Assembly (NCBI GenBank): GCA_045613165.1
Contig: JAZLAK010000048.1
Span: forward strand, 1-13,094
Source: UMGS1124 sp045613165
GTDB taxonomy: Bacteria > Bacillota_I > Bacilli_A > RF39 > UBA660
Reading direction: 5' to 3'
DNA length: 13,094 nucleotides
The first letter of the stretch is position 1, and every line of letters starts with the position of its first letter. The notes under the pieces are model-generated. The model did not search any database. It was not told where the DNA came from and worked only from the letters and a program-made list of their open reading frames with translations. Positions 6,097 through 12,286 of the stretch are shown in pieces. The position numbers and the translations under genes were made by a program.

Positions 6097-7546
6097 CAAT
6101 ATTCCCCCAATCAGTATTTACTTTATACAAAGTATTTAAATTTGAATTATCTAAATAATTATAATTATCATCGACTATATTTTTGTAAGTATCAATTCTT
6201 TCTGATAATGATGTTGTAGTAGTCATATTAAGATTATCGTTAATTGAATTAAAATCTTGTGTTGGTATATCATTTGCAGGAATTGAATTAATACTTTCGT
6301 TGTTAATATTTCCATCATTAGTATTATTACTATTATTAGAATTATTAGAAATATTATCGTTAGATGATGATTGAGTAGATAGTTCTGAATTAGTATTTTG
6401 TAAGTTAGAAGGTGTATTATTTTCACTAATATTTGAATTGATATTGTTAGGTGGTGGTGTACCACTATTATTAGTTGAAGAATTATCTGTATTTTGATTT
6501 ATATTAGTAGAATTATCTGTTGTTTTACCATATCTTGATAGAGCAAATAAACTTGTTCCTAATGCAGTTAAACTATGAAATTCATTTAAGTTAGATATAG
6601 CACCTGTATTAGCACTTAATAAAGATGTTATTAATTGTGGTGAAGATATTATAAATAATAAAGCCCCAATTACTACTAATATTACAGACATATAAAAATT
6701 AGTATTTTCTACTACATGACCGTAAACATTAAATAATATTCCAATGCTTAAATATTGAACTGATGTTATTAGAAATGAACCCATTACACCTTTAGCCCAT
6801 ACTTCAAACATAGTTGATTTTATTGATATGAGAGAAGTGCAAACAAATGGTGCAATGGATTTGTAGAGTGCTAATTCTAATATTCTTTTTGATACTTGAA
6901 CGCCAATAAAAAATAGTAGTATAACAACTACTAAACCGACTAAAAAAATAGTGAAAGTACTAAAACTATATTTGTATTTACCACTATTTAATAATCCGTC
7001 ATCAAATACTTCGTTATAATCAGCCGACCACCAATTTTCAGTAAAATAATTTTTATCTTCTTCTGTCATTTTATCTTCGTCTGCAAAAGCATTTAATATC
7101 ATTGTTGACATACTTGCTTCAAATTCAGTTGAAGTTGTTTCACTGGTAGAAGAAGCTGATATTACATAGTTAGTCATATTAGTAGTTATATCATAACCCC
7201 AATTGAAAAGTGGTGGTATTAAAAACATCATAACAATACTTAATATAATACCCTTAAATATTTTAGTAGGTGTAGAATTATCATCTTGATTTACAAAATA
7301 TTGCATTATTAATTGAAGTATTACTTTCAATACTAACCAAGTACAAGCAATTATTATTGCTCCGGAATATATTTTATTGACATAAGGATTATCAAAGAAT
7401 TTGAATTTCCAAATATCTTCAATAATAAAAAACATACCATCTAATAATATAAGTATGCCTTTTGCAATAAACCATAATATTGACCTTATGGCGTCCATTA
7501 TCCAACTTGCTGAATCATGTTGAATAGCTAATGTTTGAAATAACAT
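6071..7546 (-). CDS. VirB6/TrbL-like polytopic channel protein with Asn/Ser-rich tail
   Basis: A 491-aa inner-membrane protein. Hydrophobic helices lie near residues 17-43, 60-84, 97-115, 196-217, 252-278 and 284-305. The central stretch ELALYKSIAPFV followed by VWAKGVMGSFLITSVQYL matches the usual VirB6/TrbL core. A soluble, acidic loop (about 130-190) separates helices 3 and 4. The last ~150 residues are very different: about 341-445 is almost only Asn, Ser, Thr with some Pro/Gln, then a less biased acidic end. It is probably exposed and disordered. The ATG at 7546 has a weak AGG 7 nt upstream and lies 7 nt after the previous stop. Its position just before PrgI and VirB4 matches known Gram-positive T4SS order. 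Confidence 0.85.
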   Translation of the reverse strand: MLFQTLAIQHDSASWIMDAIRSILWFIAKGILILLDGMFFIIEDIWKFKFFDNPYVNKIYSGAIIIACTWLVLKVILQLIMQYFVNQDDNSTPTKIFKGIILSIVMMFLIPPLFNWGYDITTNMTNYVISASSTSETTSTEFEASMSTMILNAFADEDKMTEEDKNYFTENWWSADYNEVFDDGLLNSGKYKYSFSTFTIFLVGLVVVILLFFIGVQVSKRILELALYKSIAPFVCTSLISIKSTMFEVWAKGVMGSFLITSVQYLSIGILFNVYGHVVENTNFYMSVILVVIGALLFIISSPQLITSLLSANTGAISNLNEFHSLTALGTSLFALSRYGKTTDNSTNINQNTDNSSTNNSGTPPPNNINSNISENNTPSNLQNTNSELSTQSSSNDNISNNSNNSNNTNDGNINNESINSIPANDIPTQDFNSINDNLNMTTTTSLSERIDTYKNIVDDNYNYLDNSNLNTLYKVNTDWGNIDVSNTKEY

Positions 7547-7553
7547 ATAATAC

Positions 7554-8444
7554 CTACATAGTTAATTCTTTTGTATCTTCAACTATACTTTTTTCAATTT
7601 TAGGAAATAATCTTTTAGTTGTATAAATAGCGTCAGGTGTAATTTTTCTTTGCCACGCTTGATTGGTAGGAGACCATCTATAAGCATGAGATTTTAAATC
7701 ATCTCTAACACTGATGCTAGGTATATCATCAAATAATATTTTTATTCTGTTATTTTCTTTATCAAATACAACTTTACCATTTTCAAAGTCATAATCCATA
7801 TCATTTAACTTTTCAATTTTTTCTAATGAATTTATTCTATCTTTAACACTTTTAATATTTTGATTAGAGTTAGAAAGCATATATGCTGGAAGTTGTTCTT
7901 CATTATTCTTTCTAGCATTTTTATTATATTCTTTAAACTTATTGTGTCGTTCTTCTAAATATTCTAATTTTGCTTTTAATTTTTCTTTAGCTATTGGATC
8001 ATCACTTTTGATAGGTTCATCATAACCATTTCTATATTTTTCTAGTATTTCATCTTTGCTATAACAATTCTTTAACATATCTTCTGTGTGTTTAAAAAAC
8101 TTTTTAACTTTATTGTCTATGTCTTGAATTTTATTATCCATACTATTTTGAATTTTATTATATTTATGATGATTATAATTTGCAGGACCAGCTACATTAA
8201 CAGAAACATATTTTGAAGCAATTCCTAAATATTCATTAAAAGATGTAGTTAAAAAATCTTTAAATACATTTAATCTTTTTTCATAAATTTCTTTTTGTTT
8301 ATTGTTATAAAGAGTTGAGTTAAATTCTTTTATAAAACTTTTATAATATGTATTAGCGTCATCTTGAATATGATTGCCACGATTATAAAAACTTCTATTA
8401 TTACAAGCTTCAACCAATTCTTTATTTAATATTATATCATTCAT
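7554..8444 (-). CDS. Conserved mobile-element protein with GPANY and RWSP/AWQR motifs (296 aa)
   Basis: A soluble 296-aa protein that I recognise only by two sequence signatures. One is VAGPANYNHHKYNK at residues 84-97. The other is a small C-terminal domain, about 220-285, with YRWSPTNQAWQR at 255-266. Proteins with a GP(A/S)N motif and a (F/Y)RW(S/A)P..AWQR end are common on ICEs and phages of Bacteroidota and Bacillota; as far as I know their function is not established. A Lys/Glu-rich, coiled-coil-like middle (145-215) links the two. No signal peptide or membrane helix is seen. The start is firm: AAGGGGG is 5 nt upstream of the ATG. It lies inside the conjugation operon just before the VirB6-like gene. 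Confidence 0.8.
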   Translation of the reverse strand: MNDIILNKELVEACNNRSFYNRGNHIQDDANTYYKSFIKEFNSTLYNNKQKEIYEKRLNVFKDFLTTSFNEYLGIASKYVSVNVAGPANYNHHKYNKIQNSMDNKIQDIDNKVKKFFKHTEDMLKNCYSKDEILEKYRNGYDEPIKSDDPIAKEKLKAKLEYLEERHNKFKEYNKNARKNNEEQLPAYMLSNSNQNIKSVKDRINSLEKIEKLNDMDYDFENGKVVFDKENNRIKILFDDIPSISVRDDLKSHAYRWSPTNQAWQRKITPDAIYTTKRLFPKIEKSIVEDTKELTM

Positions 8445-8462
8445 AAAAACCCCCTTAATAAA

Positions 8463-8696
8463 TTATCTGACACCTTTATAATATCCAGATAACTTTTTAT
8501 TTAAATTTTCAATATCAAATGATTGCTTATCCATAAGTGAAGTAATGTACGCCATATTATTTAAGTTAATATCTTGTTTTATTAAAGTTCTTATATAATC
8601 CGACATAGATATATCTAAATCTTTTGAACGTTGTTCCATTAATTTTTTCATATCATTTGAAATATAAAATATAAATTTTTTTGAATATTTTTGCAT
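8463..8696 (-). CDS. Small ribbon-helix-helix protein (77 aa)
   Basis: Residues 5-45 fit an RHH fold: strand KKFIFYIS, helix MKKLMEQRSKDL, turn DISMS, helix DYIRTLIKQDI. The rest is a short helical tail. It is probably a DNA-binding regulator of the conjugation module or a further relaxosome part; this is the third RHH protein in the window. AAGGGGG lies 7 nt before the ATG, and the gene sits 12 bp after its upstream neighbour and 18 bp before the 296-aa gene, so it is clearly in the same operon. Confidence 0.75.
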   Translation of the reverse strand: MQKYSKKFIFYISNDMKKLMEQRSKDLDISMSDYIRTLIKQDINLNNMAYITSLMDKQSFDIENLNKKLSGYYKGVR

Positions 8697-8708
8697 TTTT
8701 AATCCCCC

Positions 8709-8933
8709 TTAAATTCTAATATTGAAATCATCATCAATATCTTTTTTTAATTTTGTATAGTTATTAAATAATTTATTAACATTTAAATCAATATTGTATT
8801 CTAACTTGAATCCATTTTGAATTATAAACATTATTTCTTCTTCTAGTTCTCTGCCATTTTTTACATCAAGACCTTTCTCAATAAAAATCTCTCTGTTTTC
8901 TTTAACGACTTCATTTAAATATTCTCTGTTCAT
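8709..8933 (-). CDS. Small protein of unknown function (74 aa)
   Basis: A 74-aa acidic, mostly helical soluble protein (starts MNREYLNEVVKENREIF, ends DDDFNIRI) that I do not recognise. It carries the strongest ribosome-binding site in the window, AAAGGGGGGG about 7 nt before the ATG. It is the first gene of the conjugation module after the surface module, only 18 bp past the stop of the InlB-like gene. No separate promoter is visible in that gap, so it is read through from upstream or from a promoter inside the InlB-like gene. First position and small size would suit a regulator, but nothing in the sequence proves it. Confidence 0.7.
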   Translation of the reverse strand: MNREYLNEVVKENREIFIEKGLDVKNGRELEEEIMFIIQNGFKLEYNIDLNVNKLFNNYTKLKKDIDDDFNIRI

Positions 8934-8951
8934 TTTTTTACCCCCCCTTTA

Positions 8952-10496
8952 TTAAACTTTGATTGTAGCACATCTTTCTGCTTCGTTACCTGCATTATCT
9001 ATTGCATAAGCACAGAAAGTTCTACCACTTGCAGTTTCTAAATATAATACATTTGTCATAGTTCTTTCTTGTCCGTCTTTTCTTCCTGAACCTGAACCAT
9101 TACCATAAGGAGTTAACCAAGTTTGGAATTTTTGCATACCTGTTCCATTATCGTAAGCATTTATATAAATATAAACATTCCATCCAGCTTTATCTCCAAG
9201 AGCAGGATTATATAAACCTAAATTTGTGACATTGAAAGAAGTAATAGTAGGTGGAATATTATCATACCAAGTAGGATTAATATTTAAGTTGCTAGTGACA
9301 GTCCAAGTATTATCTCTAAATGATGTGACACTATAACCATCTCTATCATAAACATAAACTCTTATTTTAGTTCCATAAGATACTGAACCATTGTAATAAT
9401 CTGTGACATGGTCTGCAACTAATGAACCATTTATCCATACTGAAAAAGTAAAACTACTTAATCCTGAATTATAAGCAGTATTATGAATTATTGGATTAAC
9501 ATCAACAGCATAAGTATTTATATTCCAATTTGCAGTATAACTTAAATTTCCTGTTGTACCTTTTGCAACCGAAACAGAAGTCTGTTTAGTATTTCCATTA
9601 CTACCGGTCCAACCTGCAAATGTATAACCTGTACGAGTAGGAGTAGGTAGATTAAAAGATTGTTCTATGTTATAACTTGTCTTTTGTCCTGAAATACTAC
9701 CACCATTCAAATTATAAGAAATAGAATAACTTGTTGGAGTCCAATTTGCAGTATAACTTAAATTTCCAATAGTGCCTTTTTTAACAGATACAGAAGTTTG
9801 TTTTGTGCTTCCGTTGCTACCGGTCCAACCTGCAAAAGTATATCCTTTACGAGTAGGAGTAGGTAGAGTGAAAGATTCTTCTGTATTATAACTTGTCTTT
9901 TGTCCTGAAATACTACCACCATTTAGATTATAAGAAATAGAATAACTTATTGTATTCCAATTAGCAGTATAACTTAAATTTCCAATAGTTCCTTTTGGAA
10001 TTGATACAGAAGTTTGTTTAGTATTTCCATTACTACCAGTCCAACCTGCAAAAGTATAACCTGAACGTGTTGGAGTAGGTAGAGTGAAAGATTGTTCTAC
10101 ATCATAACTTGTTTTTTGTCCTGAAATATTACCACCATTTAGATTATAGGAAATACTATAATTTACTTTATTATATTTAGCATATATTTCTTTATCATTA
10201 ATCTCATTAATGTCATTTATATTTGTTGAGTAATTAACACTACCATCTATTGAATTACTATAACCAATAAAATCATAACCTTTTTTATTTGGTATAGGTA
10301 GAGTAGTAGAATTATCAGCTATAACTAATTTTGATGATGTATAATTACCACCATCTGAATTTAATTTGAAATTATAACTAATTGTATTTATTGTATTAGT
10401 TATCTTTGAAGATGTTGAAAAGTACGCACTTGTAAACGTAAGTGTTGTTGTTATAGATAATAGTAAAACACCTAATAATATAATTTTTTTATTCAT
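8952..10496 (-). CDS. Secreted InlB-type (Listeria-Bacteroides) repeat protein with SipW-type signal
   Basis: A 514-aa secreted protein. The N-terminus (residues 1-30) is a basic, hydrophobic signal ending TSAYFST, close to the GGTLAYFTT of the neighbouring BsaA-like protein, so both are probably cut before the Tyr by the signal peptidase next door. Residues ~41-110 hold a degenerate InlB/Flg_new-type repeat. Three near-identical 72-aa copies follow at 113-328 (YNLNGG, PTPTR.GYTFAGW, SYTANW), then a partial copy and a C-terminal Ig-like domain ending DNAGNEAERCATIKV with Cys at about 495 and 509. No sorting motif or C-terminal membrane helix is present, so it is released or held non-covalently. 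The ATG overlaps the signal-peptidase stop by 8 bp, with AAAGG upstream. Confidence 0.85.
   Translation of the reverse strand: MNKKIILLGVLLLSITTTLTFTSAYFSTSSKITNTINTISYNFKLNSDGGNYTSSKLVIADNSTTLPIPNKKGYDFIGYSNSIDGSVNYSTNINDINEINDKEIYAKYNKVNYSISYNLNGGNISGQKTSYDVEQSFTLPTPTRSGYTFAGWTGSNGNTKQTSVSIPKGTIGNLSYTANWNTISYSISYNLNGGSISGQKTSYNTEESFTLPTPTRKGYTFAGWTGSNGSTKQTSVSVKKGTIGNLSYTANWTPTSYSISYNLNGGSISGQKTSYNIEQSFNLPTPTRTGYTFAGWTGSNGNTKQTSVSVAKGTTGNLSYTANWNINTYAVDVNPIIHNTAYNSGLSSFTFSVWINGSLVADHVTDYYNGSVSYGTKIRVYVYDRDGYSVTSFRDNTWTVTSNLNINPTWYDNIPPTITSFNVTNLGLYNPALGDKAGWNVYIYINAYDNGTGMQKFQTWLTPYGNGSGSGRKDGQERTMTNVLYLETASGRTFCAYAIDNAGNEAERCATIKV
9513..10160 (-). repeat. Three tandem 216-bp coding repeats
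   Basis: Units at 9945..10160, 9729..9944 and 9513..9728 each encode 72 residues beginning YSISYNLNGG. They differ by only a few residues and keep similar codons. Such close tandem copies can recombine, giving variants with fewer or more repeats, and can collapse in assemblies. Confidence 0.8.
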
Positions 10497-10974
10497 CTTT
10501 TTTTACCTTTTTCTTAATAAGTGTATATTTATCATTACATAAATCTAAAACGATTATTGCAACTGATACGAATAAAATATATTTATGATTATAAATAAAA
10601 TCTGCAAAGTATCCTAAAAATGGAATACACCAATTCGTTCCTTTTCCTAATACTTGATTATTATTTATTAAACTATTATCTACTGAATTGTTGGCGTCGC
10701 CTTTTGTAATAAATCCATTTTCGTTTTGTTCTATTATTCTATGTGAAATAATATGGTCGTTTGTTTGATAGACTAAAATGTCACCTGTTTCAAATTCATC
10801 AAGTTCTTGTTCTTGATAATATAAAAGTCCACCAACTTTTAATGTTGGTTCCATACTACCAGATATAACAACTAATGGATTATGTCCCCAAAATGATGGT
10901 ATGAATATAAATAAATATATAAGTATCAAGAGATACCATATTCTAAATATAAAATCTTTTATTTTTATAAACAT
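10489..10974 (-). CDS. sipW: SipW-type signal peptidase I (Ser-His class)
   Basis: A 161-aa membrane signal peptidase of the ER/SipW class. The catalytic Ser lies in VISGSMEPTLKVG and the basic partner is His in HIISHRIIEQN rather than the Lys of usual bacterial SPase I. The acidic third element is GDANNSVD. Hydrophobic helices near both ends (IWYLLILIYLFIFIP and YILFVSVAIIVLDLC) anchor it. I chose the ATG at 10974 because AAAGGA lies 7 nt upstream and the protein then begins MFIKIKDF; the longer frame from a TTG at 11010 would run through the hairpin before the gene. It sits between two proteins with SipW-type signals, its likely substrates. Confidence 0.88.
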   Translation of the reverse strand: MFIKIKDFIFRIWYLLILIYLFIFIPSFWGHNPLVVISGSMEPTLKVGGLLYYQEQELDEFETGDILVYQTNDHIISHRIIEQNENGFITKGDANNSVDNSLINNNQVLGKGTNWCIPFLGYFADFIYNHKYILFVSVAIIVLDLCNDKYTLIKKKVKKDE

Positions 10975-10995
10975 ATCATTTTCCTTTCTATAATG

Positions 10996-11027
10996 AATAA
11001 AGGAACACAAATTAGTGTCCCTTTATT
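10996..11027 (-). terminator. Hairpin between BsaA-like and sipW genes
   Basis: Inverted repeat with 13-nt arms, one mismatch and a 6-nt loop (AATAAAGG..ACAC / GTGT..CCTTTATT), starting at the stop codon of the BsaA-like gene. No clean T-run follows, only TTTATT inside the arm, so it is either a leaky terminator or an mRNA-stabilising or processing hairpin. It would raise BsaA-like expression relative to the peptidase. Confidence 0.5.
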
Positions 11028-11646
11028 ACCAAATATTATTTTGGTCGTATTGTATAGTATCAATTTTAACAATTAAAGTATAAGTAGCATTGTCATATCC
11101 ATTACCTGATGAAGTATAAGTAATAGTTTTTCCATCTGCTGAAATATTTTCTGTTAAAGTAGATTTAATGTTTTCATTAAAAGTGACACTATTCATAAAT
11201 GATGTAGTAGTGTCGCCAGGTTCTACTTTTGTTTTATAAGCTTTTGAGCCATAGTAATAATATCCGTCTTCATCCAAAGTCCAATCATCATTAAAATCTA
11301 TGATAGAAGCAACATTTCCATTTTCATCTTTTAATGATAAATTGTCGCCATTTTTAGAAGTCCATTTTTCTGTATAACTAACTCTAACAGCCATATCAAT
11401 ACTTCCATTGTTAGTGACCTTTATTGTTTTAGGAGTAGTTGTTCCAGGAGTCCAATCAGTAGGTGCAGTAAAAGTTTCTACTATTTCATTTTGATATAAA
11501 GCAGTTTTTAATATATTAGTAAAGCTTGTACTTGTAGTGAAATATGCAAGTGTTCCACCTAATATAGTAAATATACTAATAGCAGATACTATTAACAATT
11601 TTTTCTTATTCATTTTTTCATTTTTATTTTTTTCTTTTTTTTTCAT
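11026..11646 (-). CDS. BsaA/TasA-like biofilm matrix protein with SipW-dependent signal
   Basis: A 206-aa exported protein of the BsaA type, related to TasA/camelysin matrix proteins. The signal has a Lys-rich start (first ~16 residues), a hydrophobic core and GGTLAYFTT, the SipW-dependent form; cleavage is expected between Ala and Tyr. The mature part contains ETFTAPTDWTPGTTTPK, VTNNGSIDMAVRVSYTEKW and PGDTTTSFMNSVTFN, which match what I know of Clostridium BsaA proteins, known to form extracellular fibres. The start has only a purine-rich site (GAGAG); an internal ATG at codon 12 is an alternative. Its cognate peptidase is the next gene and a sortase lies just upstream. No sorting motif is visible. 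Confidence 0.85.
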   Translation of the reverse strand: MKKKEKNKNEKMNKKKLLIVSAISIFTILGGTLAYFTTSTSFTNILKTALYQNEIVETFTAPTDWTPGTTTPKTIKVTNNGSIDMAVRVSYTEKWTSKNGDNLSLKDENGNVASIIDFNDDWTLDEDGYYYYGSKAYKTKVEPGDTTTSFMNSVTFNENIKSTLTENISADGKTITYTSSGNGYDNATYTLIVKIDTIQYDQNNIW

Positions 11647-11668
11647 AATTTTTTCTCTCTTTCTATAT

Positions 11669-12286
11669 TTATTTTTTTAATTTAAAAACATAAACTATTT
11701 GTTTATTTGTTTTTGGTTTACAAGTAATTAAAATTAAAGTATCACTATAATTTTGAGTGATAGTAAATGTTCCATTTTTCTCAATTTCATAAGTATCAAT
11801 TAAATTATAATTATAAGTATTATTTTCATAATAAATTATTGCAGTATCATTAATTGATAATTTGTATAAGTTTTTAAAAAAAGACACTTTACTATTTCCA
11901 CTATGAGCGACTAAAATCAAATTACTATTATTAACATTAGGCATTGTTGATTCTTTTAAAATTTGTATATTTTTATTAACTTTATTTAGTTTTGAATTTA
12001 TAGAATAAAATCCCCTAAATAAATTTATTTTTGGTATTTCAAGGATCGCAAAATAATTTTCTTTTATATAATTATTATTTTGTTTGTTATCTGTTTTTAT
12101 TTCTTCTACATTTTCAGTTTCTTGTATTTCAAAATATTCTTGTATTTGTATATCATTATTTTCTTTAACTTTATATTTAGAATATAAATTATAAGTAATT
12201 AAAAATAGTGATAAAAGAATTATAGAAAAAGAGCAAAAAACAATTATTTTGCTCTTATCTATTTTTCTTATTTTTGATTTTATCAT
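11669..12286 (-). CDS. Sortase with an unusual catalytic-site residue
   Basis: A 205-aa membrane-anchored transpeptidase. The N-terminal helix is IIVFCSFSIILLSLFLITYN. The sortase core follows: ILEIPKINLFRGFY, the catalytic His128 in LILVAHSGNS and Cys189 in TLILITC. The usual catalytic Arg that follows the Cys is not seen: the equivalent stretch reads NKQIVYV, with Lys195 and Gln196. It may be a divergent but active subfamily, or an impaired enzyme. The gene overlaps the end of the SpaA-like gene by 32 bp, which strongly suggests that this wall protein is its substrate. It is most like class D/A-type sortases in general layout, but the class is uncertain. Confidence 0.85.
   Translation of the reverse strand: MIKSKIRKIDKSKIIVFCSFSIILLSLFLITYNLYSKYKVKENNDIQIQEYFEIQETENVEEIKTDNKQNNNYIKENYFAILEIPKINLFRGFYSINSKLNKVNKNIQILKESTMPNVNNSNLILVAHSGNSKVSFFKNLYKLSINDTAIIYYENNTYNYNLIDTYEIEKNGTFTITQNYSDTLILITCKPKTNKQIVYVFKLKK

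Noticed and set aside
6223..6465. Minus-strand alternate-frame ORF, Ile/Leu-rich
   Set aside because: It is a frame-shifted reading of the Asn/Ser-rich tail of the VirB6-like gene; repeat codons AAT/AAC give Ile/Leu in the other frame.
10975..11010. Longer signal peptidase from a TTG at 11010
   Set aside because: The extra residues are encoded by the intergenic hairpin and have no good RBS; the ATG at 10974 has AAAGGA at 7 nt.
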